A stretch of DNA of 64,000 nt from Photobacterium pectinilyticum (GCF_024357955.1 NZ_JANEYT010000012.1:35441-99440), one strand, 5' to 3'; positions 8,474 through 17,902 are shown, numbered from the stretch's first letter. Program-made: numbers and translations. Notes: a model not told the origin generated them from the letters alone.

Positions 8474-9393
8474 GCTTGCTTAGCCTTGCTCTTTTGTTGT
8501 TTGCGGGTATTGCGATGGTGTCTCAGACCGTCTGAACTGAATAAGATCAGCGCCGCCCAGATAAAGGCAAAGGTATAGCCTTTATCGACAGTAAATTTTT
8601 CGTCATAGACAGTAATCGCCAACAGGAACATCAGGCTCGGGCCGATGTACTGGAAAAAGCCTAGCGTTGAGAGCTTGAGCTTGGTGGCTGCACCAGTAAA
8701 GCACAATAGTGGCACAGTGGTGACTATGCCGGCTGCCATTAGCAGCAGATTAGTGGTCATCGGGTTGACGGACCAGTCCGATGTTGGACTGGTGGCAAAA
8801 AGAAAGACGTAGCCGAGCGCCAGAGGCAACAACAAGCTGGTTTCCATAAACAGCCCCGTGGCCGCATCAAGGTTAACTTTTTTGCGCAGCAGGCCGTAGA
8901 GGCCGAAGCTAGCAGCTAATGCCAGTGCGATCCACGGTAATGAGCCGAACTGGATCAGTTGGACTGCCACACCAGTTGCTGCCAGTGCTACAGCAACCCA
9001 TTGCAGCGGCCGTAGGCGCTCGCCGAGGAAAAGCATCCCGAGCAAGACATTGAGCAGTGGGTTGATGTAATACCCCAGGCTGGCATCGAGCATGTAGTTG
9101 TTGTTGACTGCCCAGATGAAAATCAGCCAATTTCCTCCGACCAGCAATGAGGTTGCCAGCAATAGCATGACCACTTTCGGTCGACCTAATACGGCCCGTA
9201 CTTGCCCCCATCCCTTGCTAACCATCAATATTAGTGCAAGAAACACGAACGACCAGATCACCCGGTGGCTGAGGATCTCCATTGCACTTACATGCTGGAG
9301 GGACTTGAAATAGATCGGGGCGACACCCCACATGGTGTAGGCCGACAGGGCGAGGATGACGCCGCGCTGGGTCCGGGTATTTTGCGCTTCCAT
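8470..9393 (-). CDS. rarD: RarD, EamA/DMT-family permease
   Basis: A 307-residue permease with about ten membrane segments and the RarD opening (RGVILALSAYTMWGVAPIYF) that follows a short cytoplasmic head. Other family motifs: HRVIWSF, NYMLDASLGYYINPLLN and ESTLGFFQYIGPS-like (LSTLGFFQYIGPSLMFLLA). RarD was named for chloramphenicol sensitivity; its natural substrate is unknown. First gene of a two-gene unit with the LysE-type exporter, divergent from recQ. The lysine-rich tail (HHRNTRKQQKSKAKQA) is cytoplasmic. Confidence 0.93.
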   Translation of the reverse strand: MEAQNTRTQRGVILALSAYTMWGVAPIYFKSLQHVSAMEILSHRVIWSFVFLALILMVSKGWGQVRAVLGRPKVVMLLLATSLLVGGNWLIFIWAVNNNYMLDASLGYYINPLLNVLLGMLFLGERLRPLQWVAVALAATGVAVQLIQFGSLPWIALALAASFGLYGLLRKKVNLDAATGLFMETSLLLPLALGYVFLFATSPTSDWSVNPMTTNLLLMAAGIVTTVPLLCFTGAATKLKLSTLGFFQYIGPSLMFLLAITVYDEKFTVDKGYTFAFIWAALILFSSDGLRHHRNTRKQQKSKAKQA

Positions 9394-9639
9394 GATTACC
9401 TGAAAAGTTGGTGCCGAGCTGGCAGGAGAGAAATAAATATTCAGTTGTGTATGCAGGCGCAGTATAAATCGTGATCGATCCCAATACTATTGTCTTTTTC
9501 ATCAGCAAACTCAGCCTCGGGCTACGGAAATGAATTGAACCAGGGGTGACTCCCATCGGCGATCTGAATGGTATAGAATAGCCAGCCTTGTCCATCTTCA
9601 GGTGCCCCGTGTCGGGTCACCCGCGCCAATGAGAACGTT

Positions 9640-11484
9640 ATGCCAGCAAGCCAGCCGTGCAAGACCGAAAGCCCTATGACCTGTGAACAGGTGCTGCAGG
9701 ATGTGTTCGGCTACCAGCAGTTCCGCGAGGGTCAGCAATCTGTTATCGAGGCGGCGGTGTCCGGGCAGGATTGTTTGGTGATCATGCCGACCGGTGGCGG
9801 CAAGTCGCTGTGCTACCAAATTCCGGCCTTGTTGCGTGATGGGTTGACACTGGTGGTGTCTCCCTTGATTTCCCTGATGAAAGATCAGGTGGACCAGCTT
9901 AAGGCCAACGGGGTGGCTGCCGCCTGTATAAATTCCACCATGTCGTGGGAAGAAGTACAGGGTACCTTTCAGGCGATGGAACAAGGCCAGATCAAGTTGG
10001 TTTATGTCTCGCCAGAGCGCCTGCTTGGCCGTGATTTCTCCGAGCGGCTGGCCAGCTTGCCATTGAGCATGGTTGCCGTGGATGAAGCGCACTGTATCTC
10101 GCAGTGGGGGCATGATTTTAGGCCGGAATACGCCGCTCTTGGCAGTATGCGTCAGGCATTTCCCGATGTACCAGTGATCGCCCTGACGGCAACAGCGGAT
10201 GATACCACTCGGCAGGATATCATTGCCCGTTTGGCCCTACAGGCCCAGCATACCTATCTCGGCAGTTTCGACCGGCCGAATATCCGTTACACCCTGCAGG
10301 AAAAATACAAGCCGATGGCCCAGCTGACCCGCTATTTAGCTGGGGTGCGCGGCCAGTGCGGTATTATCTACTGCAATAGCCGCAAACGGGTGGAGCAGAT
10401 CAGCGAAAAGTTAAATGAGAGTGGGATCCGTGCTGCTGGCTATCATGCCGGGATGGGTCATGACGAGCGAGCTTGGGTACAGGAAGCTTTCCAGCGTGAT
10501 GATGTGCAAATTGTGGTGGCGACGGTGGCATTCGGCATGGGGATCAACAAGCCCAACGTCCGTTTCGTGGTTCATTATGATATCCCGCGTAACATTGAAT
10601 CCTATTATCAGGAAACCGGACGGGCAGGCCGAGACGGCTTACCGGCTGAAGCGATCCTGTTTTACGACCCGTCAGATTTAGCCTGGCTACGGCGCTGCCT
10701 GGATGAGAAAGAAGACGGTGCCCAGAAGTTGGTGGAAAGCCACAAGCTCAATGCCATGGGAGCCTTTGCCGAGGCCCAAACCTGTCGGCGGCAGGTGTTG
10801 CTCAATTACTTTGGTGAAGCGCGGGAAGAACCTTGCGGTAACTGCGATGTGTGTCTCGACCCGCCCAAGCATTTTGATGCCTTGGAAGTGTCGCAAAAGG
10901 CACTTTCCTGTGTCTACCGGGTTAACCAAGGTTTCGGTATTACCCATGTGGTGGAAGTGCTGCGCGGCATGCAGAACCAGCGTATTCGTGAATATGGCCA
11001 CGATAAACTGAGTACTTATGGTATTGGCCGCGAGCATAGCCATGAGTTTTGGGTCAGTATTTTACGCCAGCTGATCCACCGTGGTTTCCTGACCCAGAAC
11101 ATTGTCCGCAGTTCGATATTGCAGCTGACGGCCAAAGCTCGCGAAGTACTGCGCGGGGAAATCCCCCTTGAGCTGGCCGTGCCGAGGCTGGATATTGCTG
11201 CCCGCAGTGCCAAGAGCGACAAAATGGCCAACCGCCAGTACGACAAAAAGCTGTTCGCTAAACTACGTAAGCTACGCAAGGCCATTGCCGACGAAGAAGA
11301 TTTGCCGCCGTACGTGGTATTCAATGATGCCAGTTTGATGGAGATGGCTGAGCGTTTGCCGACTTCGGCGGGTGAGCTGCTGTCGGTCAATGGTGTTGGC
11401 CACCGCAAGTTGGAAAAATACGGCAACGTCTTTTTGGGACTGATTGAAGATCATCTGACTGCAGGTGAAGAGGTCGGTTTCTGA
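9640..11484 (+). CDS. recQ: ATP-dependent DNA helicase RecQ
   Basis: A 614-residue protein, colinear with E. coli RecQ (609). Motif 0 ([11 protein letters not shown]), Walker [17 protein letters not shown] box [16 protein letters not shown], motif III ALTATA, motif [17 protein letters not shown] and motif [12 protein letters not shown] are intact. The zinc-binding cysteines ([10 protein letters not shown], then [10 protein letters not shown]), the winged helix and a C-terminal HRDC domain (residues about 530-610) follow. It is a 3'-5' helicase of the RecF recombination pathway. Starts at 9640 or at the ATG 12 codons on ([12 protein letters not shown]) are both possible. Confidence 0.97.
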   Translation: MPASQPCKTESPMTCEQVLQDVFGYQQFREGQQSVIEAAVSGQDCLVIMPTGGGKSLCYQIPALLRDGLTLVVSPLISLMKDQVDQLKANGVAAACINSTMSWEEVQGTFQAMEQGQIKLVYVSPERLLGRDFSERLASLPLSMVAVDEAHCISQWGHDFRPEYAALGSMRQAFPDVPVIALTATADDTTRQDIIARLALQAQHTYLGSFDRPNIRYTLQEKYKPMAQLTRYLAGVRGQCGIIYCNSRKRVEQISEKLNESGIRAAGYHAGMGHDERAWVQEAFQRDDVQIVVATVAFGMGINKPNVRFVVHYDIPRNIESYYQETGRAGRDGLPAEAILFYDPSDLAWLRRCLDEKEDGAQKLVESHKLNAMGAFAEAQTCRRQVLLNYFGEAREEPCGNCDVCLDPPKHFDALEVSQKALSCVYRVNQGFGITHVVEVLRGMQNQRIREYGHDKLSTYGIGREHSHEFWVSILRQLIHRGFLTQNIVRSSILQLTAKAREVLRGEIPLELAVPRLDIAARSAKSDKMANRQYDKKLFAKLRKLRKAIADEEDLPPYVVFNDASLMEMAERLPTSAGELLSVNGVGHRKLEKYGNVFLGLIEDHLTAGEEVGF

Positions 11485-11517
11485 ACCGTTTTCTAAGTCG
11501 GTGGGTGTGAAACAGGC

Positions 11518-11548
11518 AAAAAAATACCGGACAATCTGCGCCCGGTAT
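11518..11548 (-). terminator. Orphan rho-independent terminator read on the minus strand
   Basis: ATACCGG and CCGGTAT, 11 bases apart, are followed on the minus strand by seven T. On the plus strand there is no T-run, so this does not look like a recQ terminator, yet no minus-strand gene lies upstream. The 11485-11795 gap also holds a perfect 14-bp palindrome CAGGAAATTTCCTG at 11751-11764 and a C-rich/G-rich hairpin near 11694-11714. A minus-strand small RNA is possible. Confidence 0.5.
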
Positions 11549-11795
11549 AAAATGCGTATTAGATACAAACAGGGGCTTGGCCCCAGCATGATCTGTTCGC
11601 TACAAAACAGCTTGCGTATTTGGTGAGAATGTTAAATTCACCGATTGCTTACCGGGTCTCCCCAATCAGCAACACTTTCATAAAACCATGAACCTCCCCC
11701 CCTTGGCTAGGGGCTAGTTATTGCTTGATACTCACAGAAACAATTGGTTACAGGAAATTTCCTGCAGCTAAGCATTGCTAAAAGGAATACGCGCT

Positions 11796-12081
11796 ATGGC
11801 AATAAGTTCGCACTATTGGTGTCGACGGTTGGATACCGCAGTAAGACTGTTAGAGCTCGGCGGGCCTGAGTTCGACTATGATAGCTTTACCGAAGTGGCA
11901 GATATGTTGCTTCAGGGGCTGGGGATCACGGTTAGACTTGCATGTATGGCTGGTGGACTTTGAAGGCTGCCGTTTGCTGCTGAAAGGTGAGCACTACAGT
12001 GGCCAGATGTGGCTAGAAGGGCTCGACAGTGAAGCACAAGAAACACTGTTATTCCTCGCTGGATTGCTGGGTGAGCGGTGA
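11796..12081 (+). pseudogene. DUF3630-family gene broken by a frameshift
   Basis: Two overlapping frames each encode half of a DUF3630-like protein. The first (from the ATG at 11796, with AAAGGA upstream) reads MAISSHYWCRRLD ... FDYDSFTEVADMLLQGLGI and then leaves the family pattern and stops at 11961-11963. The second, one base over, supplies DLHVWLVDFEGCRLLLKGEH, followed by YSGQMWLEGLDSEA and LLFLAGLLGER up to the stop at 12081. The break lies near 11925-11945 and fits a deletion of 3n+2 bases or insertion of one base. A sequencing error cannot be excluded. Function of the family is unknown; in vibrios, as I recall, it sits between recQ and yhhQ. Confidence 0.7.
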
Positions 12082-12108
12082 TACTCTAGGCAAAGCGGTG
12101 GTTTGCTG

Positions 12109-12114
12109 TATAAT
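12109..12114 (+). promoter_or_regulatory. Probable -10 element for the yhhQ transcript
   Basis: A perfect TATAAT lies about 50 bases before the preQ1 aptamer. No good -35 hexamer was seen at 16-18 bases spacing. Confidence 0.5.
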
Positions 12115-12161
12115 CCCCGCCTTCGGTTGCTACTGGCGGTGTGAGAGCTGGCGGTAGTGTT

Positions 12162-12192
12162 TTGGGTTCCCTCTCCCCCAATGACAAAAAGG
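12162..12192 (+). promoter_or_regulatory. preQ1-I (class I) riboswitch candidate controlling yhhQ
   Basis: The stem P1 is TTGGG (12162-12166) with CCCAA (12177-12181). It encloses a 10-base loop, TTCCCTCTCC, whose last C precedes the 3' arm as the ligand-pairing C does in known aptamers. An A-rich tail TGACAAAAAGG follows, whose GG can pair with loop CC to make the pseudoknot P2. Length and layout match the Thermoanaerobacter tengcongensis aptamer. AAAGG is also the ribosome binding site, 7 bases before the ATG, so ligand binding would hide it. The next gene, yhhQ, imports queuosine precursors, which supports the call. Confidence 0.78.
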
Positions 12193-12199
12193 TCTGACA

Positions 12200-12895
12200 A
12201 TGACGACTTCTCAATTTTTGCCTGTGCAGCAGCGCAAGGCCCTTTCTTTTTTGGTGGTTTTCCACCTGTTGATCATCGCATCAAGCAACTATTTGGTTCA
12301 GCTTCCCTTTACAGTCATGGGATTGCATACCACATGGGGCGCCTTTACCTTTCCGTTTATCTTTCTTGCGACTGACTTGACGGTACGTATTTTCGGTGCG
12401 GCAATGGCAAGGCAAATTATTCTCAGGGTAATGATGCCAGCGCTGGTGATTTCCTATGTGCTGTCGGTTCTCTTCTATCAAGGGGAGTATCAGGGCCTAG
12501 GCCACCTCGCTGAGTTCAACTTGTTCGTTGCCCGGATTGCGATTGCTAGCTTTATGGCTTACCTGCTGGGGCAAATCATGGATGTGTCGGTGTTTAACCG
12601 GCTGCGCCAGACCAAGCAATGGTGGGTCGCCCCGAGTTGCTCGACCTTGTTCGGTAATGCCCTCGATACCTTAGCCTTCTTCGCTATTGCATTTTATAAC
12701 AGCCCAGATGCATTCATGGCAGAGAACTGGGTCGAGATCGCTCTGGTGGATTATGGTTTTAAATTGCTGATCAGCCTTGGGTTGTTTGTGCCTATGTACG
12801 GGGTGTTGCTCAATTACCTGATTAACAAGCTGACGACCGTGCCGCCAGCCCGACAGAGCAGTGACAAGCAACCGCGCAGCACCTTGGGCGTCTAG
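12200..12895 (+). CDS. yhhQ: YhhQ, queuosine-precursor (preQ0/preQ1) transporter
   Basis: A 231-residue membrane protein of the COG1738/DUF165 family with six or so hydrophobic segments. Family motifs: TTWGAFTFPFIFLATDLTVR, the charged LILR-like region (RQIILRVMMPAL) and ARIAIASFMAYLLGQIMDVS, then WWVAPSCSTLFGNALDT. YhhQ takes up 7-cyano- and 7-aminomethyl-7-deazaguanine for tRNA queuosine synthesis. Start fixed by the AAAGG 7 bases upstream. Expression is probably controlled at translation by the preQ1 aptamer that contains this site. Confidence 0.93.
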   Translation: MTTSQFLPVQQRKALSFLVVFHLLIIASSNYLVQLPFTVMGLHTTWGAFTFPFIFLATDLTVRIFGAAMARQIILRVMMPALVISYVLSVLFYQGEYQGLGHLAEFNLFVARIAIASFMAYLLGQIMDVSVFNRLRQTKQWWVAPSCSTLFGNALDTLAFFAIAFYNSPDAFMAENWVEIALVDYGFKLLISLGLFVPMYGVLLNYLINKLTTVPPARQSSDKQPRSTLGV

Positions 12896-12935
12896 CTTTC
12901 CCTTATCAGGGTTTCGCACCATAATAAGCACAGTT

Positions 12936-12961
12936 TAAGGCCAGCATTGCTGGCCTTATTC
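12936..12961 (+). terminator. Hairpin after yhhQ
   Basis: TAAGGCCAGC and GCTGGCCTTA flank a three-base loop, followed by TTC. The stem is strong but the T-run is short, so termination may be partial and some transcription may reach the GNAT gene. Confidence 0.6.
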
Positions 12962-12983
12962 AGTTTGGTATATAGGAGGAATT

Positions 12984-13430
12984 ATGCATATCCGTGAGGC
13001 CAGTACTGAAGAAGCCGTAACGGTGTTGGTCGCGATCACCGAGTTTGCTCGCCCCGCTACCGAAGACGAGCTAAAGCAGAGACTCCGTGTCCACCGGGCT
13101 TTGATTTTAGTGGCTGAGATAGATGGCGAATTGGCTGGGGTCAAGATCGGTTATCAGCTGTCGGAGGATTGTTTTTACAGCTGGCTGGGTGGCGTTGCAC
13201 CAGCTGGACGCCGTAGTGGTGTGGCACAGGCCCTGCTCGAGGCTCAGGAGGCATGGGTACTGGCTCAAGGTTATCAGACGCTGAGAGTGAAATCCCGAAA
13301 TCGGTTTCCAGCCATGTTGCGCTTATTGTTGAGAAATGGTTATCAAATCGAGCACTTAGAAAAGAAAGACGGTATTGAAGACTTCAGGTTGCATTTTGTT
13401 AAACAACTAAATGACAATAATTCTCAATAA
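12984..13430 (+). CDS. GNAT-family N-acetyltransferase
   Basis: A 148-residue single-domain GNAT protein. Motif A (LGGVAPAGRRSGVAQALLEA, near residues 63-84) holds the acetyl-CoA pyrophosphate-binding RRxGxA pattern; motif B (LRLLLRNGYQIEHLE) follows. A clear AGGAGG lies 7 bases before the ATG. The acetyl acceptor is unknown. It sits between yhhQ and ryhB; its last codons overlap the first Fur box of ryhB. The E. coli ryhB gene also neighbours a GNAT gene (yhhY), but I cannot say these are orthologs. Confidence 0.85.
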   Translation: MHIREASTEEAVTVLVAITEFARPATEDELKQRLRVHRALILVAEIDGELAGVKIGYQLSEDCFYSWLGGVAPAGRRSGVAQALLEAQEAWVLAQGYQTLRVKSRNRFPAMLRLLLRNGYQIEHLEKKDGIEDFRLHFVKQLNDNNSQ

Positions 13431-13463
13431 AATGCTTGCATCTCAAATGAGAATGGTTATTAT
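13412..13463 (+). promoter_or_regulatory. ryhB promoter with two Fur boxes
   Basis: Two 7-1-7 Fur sites are visible: TGACAAT-a-ATTCTCA (13412-13426, two mismatches to TGATAATnATTATCA) and TGAGAAT-g-GTTATTA (13448-13462, three mismatches). The second overlaps the promoter TTGCAT (13436-13441), 16-base spacer, TATTAT (13458-13463). Iron-loaded Fur would therefore shut off ryhB. Confidence 0.8.
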
Positions 13464-13469
13464 TAGCTT

Positions 13470-13645
13470 GCGCTCAACGAGAAAGGTTTAAACCGGTTCT
13501 CATTGAAGGCACGACATTGCTCACATTGCTTCCAGTGTACTTTAGCTAGGGTGGGTTTTTAGTGTAGGGCTAAAAACGGCTATCCCTTCTGCTAAGCGGC
13601 AGCTACTTCCGGCTTCTAGCTGGAGAGTAGTGCCGCTTTTTCTTT
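13470..13645 (+). ncRNA. ryhB: RyhB small RNA
   Basis: The segment 13509-13536 (GCACGACATTGCTCACATTG then CTTCCAGT) is the highly conserved RyhB core that base-pairs with mRNAs of iron-using proteins. Two Fur boxes and a sigma-70 promoter lie upstream. A second stem (GTTTTTAG / CTAAAAAC) and a strong terminator hairpin (AGCGGCA..CTACT / AGTAG..TGCCGCT, then TTTTTCTTT) end it at about 13645, giving about 176 nt. This is longer than the 90-nt E. coli RNA and like the long vibrio RyhB. Its place between a GNAT gene and the elbB-polA region fits vibrio synteny. Exact ends are estimates. Confidence 0.92.
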
Positions 13646-13674
13646 ATCTAGCGCTGATTGCCTGATCGGCGGCC

Positions 13675-14325
13675 TTAGGCGATCTTCACCAACTCCCTGA
13701 CCAGCTTATTGATCCCTTCTGCGGCTTCAGACACGCTGCCCGCTAGCATATACGCAGGGGTAGTCAGCAGCCGGCGCTTCTGATCCAGGACGAAATCATC
13801 GACCGGGCATTTGATATGTTCACCGCCCATTTGGTTGAAAGCTTTTGACGTATCGGGATCCGTACCTATCGTCCCTTTGGCTCCCGGACCGTAGATCAGT
13901 GGGATCATTGCAGGTGCGATGCAAAGGTAACCGGCGGGTTTCTCTTCCTCGGCAAATTGCTGGCAGACCCGTTTGACCTCAGGGTGGATGGAGCACTCAC
14001 TACCCTTGAAGGCAAAGTCTGACAGGTTTTTGGCTGCGCCAAAACCGCCGGGGAGCAGTAGAGCGTCATACTGGCTGGGATCCAACATGGCCAGATCATC
14101 GATTTGACCACGGGCGATCCGGGCTGCTTCGATCAGCACATTGCGTGTTTCCGCCATTTCTTCACCGGTCAGGTGGTTAATCACATGGTGCTGATCCATA
14201 TTCGGGGCAAAGCAATGCCAACTCGCCCCTTCTTGTTCGATAGCCAGCAGGGAGAGGACGGCTTCATGGATTTCGGCACCGTCAAACACCCCTGAGCCGC
14301 TCAAAATAACTGCAATTTTCTTCAT
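13675..14325 (-). CDS. elbB: ElbB, isoprenoid biosynthesis glyoxalase (DJ-1/PfpI superfamily)
   Basis: A 216-residue class-I glutamine-amidotransferase-like protein. It has the ElbB opening (KKIAVILSGSGVFDGAEIHE), the central LLLPGGFGAAKNLSDFA and the nucleophile elbow cysteine in YLCIAPAMIP near residue 138. E. coli ElbB has weak glyoxalase III activity and was linked to early isoprenoid synthesis; its real role is unsettled. The gene converges on ryhB, whose terminator is only 30 bases away. Divergent from polA. Confidence 0.95.
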   Translation of the reverse strand: MKKIAVILSGSGVFDGAEIHEAVLSLLAIEQEGASWHCFAPNMDQHHVINHLTGEEMAETRNVLIEAARIARGQIDDLAMLDPSQYDALLLPGGFGAAKNLSDFAFKGSECSIHPEVKRVCQQFAEEEKPAGYLCIAPAMIPLIYGPGAKGTIGTDPDTSKAFNQMGGEHIKCPVDDFVLDQKRRLLTTPAYMLAGSVSEAAEGINKLVRELVKIA

Positions 14326-14398
14326 AATGGCTCCCTTTATCGTCAGATTTGTCTATTTTTACTCTCAGTTCATCTTATTTAAGAACGCACTGTTAACT

Positions 14399-14549
14399 TT
14401 TTCCACAATTAACGATCATTGCTGGATCGTGGATCAAATGAGCTATATAAGTCTAAGTTGTTGTATTTTATTTGTTTTATTTGTGTTTTTTTTGATTATT
14501 AAAAAATTGATCAACACTTAAAAATGAACTACCAACAAACTTATCCACA
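14399..14549 (+). promoter_or_regulatory. DnaA-box-like sites and GATC cluster upstream of polA
   Basis: TTATCCACA at 14541-14549 matches the DnaA box TTATNCACA exactly; TTTTCCACA at 14399-14407 has one mismatch. Three GATC sites fall between 14414 and 14435, two of them inside an ACGATC/GATCGT inverted repeat (14412-14430). The remainder of the 324-base gap is AT-rich and has no gene that I can support. The sites may tie polA expression to replication initiation. Confidence 0.5.
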
Positions 14550-14649
14550 GATGTAGGGCCTTGATTGGAAAACAGCAGTTAACAGTTGATGGTAGTCATG
14601 GCATCCTAGGGTCCTCACTCTTTCATCCCCCGGATATAAGACTATCTTT

Positions 14650-17421
14650 ATGGCAACTATCCCAGAAAACCCACTTATTCTGATTGATGGATCATCTTAT
14701 CTTTATCGTGCCTACCATGCTGCGCCTAACTTCACTAATTCAGACGGTGAACCAACCGGTGCAGTCTACGGTGTGGTAAATATGCTGCGCAGTATGCTGC
14801 GCCAGTTTTCCACCGAGCACATTGCCGTCATCTTTGATGCGAAAGGAAAAACATTCCGAGATGATATGTATCCGGAATATAAGGCCAATCGTCCGCCGAT
14901 GCCGGATGATTTGCGTAGCCAGATCGAACCCCTAAACGCCGTTATCAAGGCTATGGGCTTACCGCTGATTTCGATCCCCGGGGTTGAGGCCGACGACGTG
15001 ATTGGTACCTTGGCCAGTCAGGCATCAAAAGCCGGTATGCCGGTCTTGATCAGTACCGGTGATAAAGATATGGCTCAACTGGTTGATCAGAACGTTACCC
15101 TGATCAACACCATGACGGATGTGGTGATGGATCCGGCCGGGGTTGTTGATAAGTTTGGTATCGGCCCTGAGTTGATCATCGACTACCTTGCCCTGATGGG
15201 AGACAAGGTCGATAACATTCCGGGAGTACCGGGCGTTGGTGAGAAGACGGCCAAGGCCTTGCTGACGGGGATCGGCGGTCTGGATGCGCTATATGCCAAC
15301 CTCGATGATATCCCGCCATTGGGTTTCCGTGGTTCGAAAACCATGCCGAAAAAACTGCAGGACAACAAAGAGGCAGCATACCTGTCTTACGAGTTGGCAA
15401 CCATCAAGCTGGATGTTGAGCTCGATGTGACGCCAGAGCAGTTGGTGAAAAGCACACCGGATACCGATGCGCTGACCAAGTTGTTTGGCCAGCTGCAGTT
15501 CCGTCGTTGGTTGTCCGAAATGCTCGACGGCAGTGACGGCCGTATTGTTGCCGATGAAAAAGCGGCATCGCCTGCGGCAGACAGTAAACCGGTGGCACCG
15601 GTAATAGACCGCAGTGGTTATGAAACCGTATTGGATGAAGCGGCGTTTAATCAGTGGCTGGAAACACTGAACTCTGCTGACGTTGTTGCGTTTGATACTG
15701 AAACCGACGGCCTCGATTACATGACGGCAAACTTAGTGGGTGTGTCGTTCGCGGTCGAAGAAGGCAAAGCGGCTTATGTGCCGGTTGCCCATGACTACCT
15801 TGATGCGCCAACCCAGCTGGACCGTGACTGGGTGTTGGCTCAGCTTAAGCCATTGCTGGAAGACCCCGAGCGTGCCAAGGTGGGCCAGAACCTCAAGTTC
15901 GATGCCAGTATTCTTGCCCGCTATGGTATTGACATGCAGGGGATCCGTTTTGACACCATGCTGGAGTCTTACGTATTCAACAGTGTGGTTGGCCGTCATG
16001 ACATGGATAGCCTGTCGCTGCGCTACCTTGAGCACAAAGCCATTAGTTTTGAAGACATTGCCGGCAAGGGCAAGAAACAGCTGACTTTCAATCAGATTGA
16101 TTTGGAGCAAGCCGGCCCTTATGCGGCAGAAGATGCCGATATTACCCTTCGCCTGCATAACCTGCTGGTTGAAAAAGTGAATGCCGATGAAAAGCTCAAG
16201 TCGGTGTTTGAAGACATTGAAATGCCATTGGTACCGGTATTGTCGCGTATAGAGCGTACTGGTGTGCTGATTGATAGCATGCAGCTTGGCGCACAGTCTA
16301 CCGAGATCGCCGTCCGTCTTGATGAGCTGGAGAAGCAGGCTTACGAGATCGCAGGTGATGAGTTTAACTTGAGCTCGCCAAAGCAGTTGCAGGCTATTCT
16401 GTTTGAAAAGATGGGTCTACCGGTGCTGAAGAAAACGCCTTCTGGTACGCCTTCGACCAATGAAGAAGTGCTGCAGGAGCTGGCATTGGATTACCCACTG
16501 CCTAAACTTATCTTGGAATACCGTAGCCTAGCTAAGCTGAAGTCGACCTATACCGACAAGTTGCCGAAGATGGTGAACCCGGCAACAGGCCGCGTCCATA
16601 CTTCCTACCATCAGGCCGTGACCGCGACGGGGCGTTTGTCATCGAGTGATCCAAACTTGCAGAACATCCCGGTACGTAATGAGGAAGGGCGCCGTATTCG
16701 CCAGGCCTTCATTGCACCAACTGGCTACAAAGTACTGGCGGTCGACTACTCGCAAATCGAATTGCGTATTATGGCCCACCTGTCGGGTGATCAGGCCCTG
16801 TTGGATGCCTTCCGGCAGGGCAAGGATATCCATGCCGCGACGGCTGCTGAGATCTTGGGGATCCCGCTGGAGTCGGTATCTACCGAGCAACGTCGCCGCG
16901 CTAAGGCGATCAACTTCGGCTTGATCTATGGTATGAGCGCATTTGGTCTGGCTAAGCAGCTGGATATGGGGCGTAACGAAGCTCAGGAATATATGAATGT
17001 GTATTTCGAGCGATACCCAGGTGTGCTCGAATATATGGAGAGCACCCGCAATCAAGCCAGTGAACAAGGGTACGTGGAAACCTTGTTCGGGCGTCGTTTG
17101 CACCTGCCTGATATCAAGTCGCGCAACGGTATGCGCCGCAAAGCGGCTGAGCGTGCAGCGATCAACGCCCCTATGCAGGGAACTGCCGCTGATATTATCA
17201 AACGTGCGATGGTGTTAGTGGATGAGTGGGTTGGCCAGCAGCCTGAAGGCCAAGTACGTTTGCTAATGCAAGTACATGACGAACTTGTATTTGAAGTACA
17301 AGAGTCGGAGGTCGAAAGCGTATCTGTTGAAGTTCGCCGCCTGATGGAAATGGCGGCTGAACTGGCTGTCCCGCTGATTGCAGACGCCGGTATTGGTGAT
17401 AACTGGGACCAGGCGCACTAA
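14650..17421 (+). CDS. polA: DNA polymerase I
   Basis: A 923-residue protein with all three Pol I domains. The 5' nuclease (residues 1-290) shows [25 protein letters not shown] and [18 protein letters not shown]. The 3'-5' exonuclease keeps its catalytic acids: [19 protein letters not shown] and YAAEDADI, so proofreading should work. The polymerase has motif [18 protein letters not shown], motif [15 protein letters not shown] and motif C VHDELVFE. It fills gaps in repair and removes Okazaki primers. DnaA-box-like sites lie upstream, a terminator and Spot 42 downstream. Confidence 0.99.
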   Translation: MATIPENPLILIDGSSYLYRAYHAAPNFTNSDGEPTGAVYGVVNMLRSMLRQFSTEHIAVIFDAKGKTFRDDMYPEYKANRPPMPDDLRSQIEPLNAVIKAMGLPLISIPGVEADDVIGTLASQASKAGMPVLISTGDKDMAQLVDQNVTLINTMTDVVMDPAGVVDKFGIGPELIIDYLALMGDKVDNIPGVPGVGEKTAKALLTGIGGLDALYANLDDIPPLGFRGSKTMPKKLQDNKEAAYLSYELATIKLDVELDVTPEQLVKSTPDTDALTKLFGQLQFRRWLSEMLDGSDGRIVADEKAASPAADSKPVAPVIDRSGYETVLDEAAFNQWLETLNSADVVAFDTETDGLDYMTANLVGVSFAVEEGKAAYVPVAHDYLDAPTQLDRDWVLAQLKPLLEDPERAKVGQNLKFDASILARYGIDMQGIRFDTMLESYVFNSVVGRHDMDSLSLRYLEHKAISFEDIAGKGKKQLTFNQIDLEQAGPYAAEDADITLRLHNLLVEKVNADEKLKSVFEDIEMPLVPVLSRIERTGVLIDSMQLGAQSTEIAVRLDELEKQAYEIAGDEFNLSSPKQLQAILFEKMGLPVLKKTPSGTPSTNEEVLQELALDYPLPKLILEYRSLAKLKSTYTDKLPKMVNPATGRVHTSYHQAVTATGRLSSSDPNLQNIPVRNEEGRRIRQAFIAPTGYKVLAVDYSQIELRIMAHLSGDQALLDAFRQGKDIHAATAAEILGIPLESVSTEQRRRAKAINFGLIYGMSAFGLAKQLDMGRNEAQEYMNVYFERYPGVLEYMESTRNQASEQGYVETLFGRRLHLPDIKSRNGMRRKAAERAAINAPMQGTAADIIKRAMVLVDEWVGQQPEGQVRLLMQVHDELVFEVQESEVESVSVEVRRLMEMAAELAVPLIADAGIGDNWDQAH

Positions 17422-17450
17422 ATTAGCCCGAGAGCTTATAATGGTATGAA

Positions 17451-17478
17451 AATAGCCAGCATTGCTGGCTATTTTTTT
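17451..17478 (+). terminator. polA terminator
   Basis: AATAGCCAGC and GCTGGCTATT with a three-base loop are followed by a T7 run. Confidence 0.9.
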
Positions 17479-17590
17479 GCTTAAATTATTCGTTCAGTGA
17501 GTTACGAATGTTAGAAACTACTTACGAAATCCTGAAAAAAAACTACAAAAATACTTTTCAATACTGAGCAATTGATATACAGTTATAGGC

Positions 17591-17694
17591 GTAGGGTACA
17601 GAGGTAAGATGTTCTATCTTTCAGACCTTTTGTTTCACGTTATTGGATTTGGCTGATTCAGCCGCCCTGGTCATTTGGCCAGGGCGTTTTTTAT
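17591..17694 (+). ncRNA. spf: Spot 42 small RNA
   Basis: The RNA begins GTAGGGTACAGAGGTAAGAT, identical to the E. coli 5' end, and continues with the conserved unpaired stretches around TTCAGACCTTTT and ATTGGATTTGGCTG. It ends in the terminator GCCCTGG / CCAGGGC plus T6. Its position right after polA and before engB is the same as in enteric bacteria. Spot 42 is repressed by CRP-cAMP and tunes secondary-carbon metabolism with Hfq. A -10-like TATACA lies at 17576-17581; the -35 is not clear. Confidence 0.95.
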
Positions 17695-17902
17695 TGTGCC
17701 GCCAAAAATTCCATCCCTCCGAATTATCCCGTTTACATTTTGACCATCTTGGCACTGATTTGTTGCCATCTCATCTCGTTAGATAGCGAATAACTTACTG
17801 GAAGGTTATGTTTCCAGCGTTTACTGTGTATACCGTAATCCTTCGTTACTCATTTTTAGAGTAATTACTTTAATTTTGTTTTTCAGAGCGCTATACTCTT
17901 GT

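Noticed and set aside
14327..14521. 64-codon frame upstream of polA on the plus strand
   Set aside because: Low-complexity hydrophobic translation of AT-rich DNA, no ribosome binding site, and overlaps the DnaA/GATC region; better explained as intergenic.
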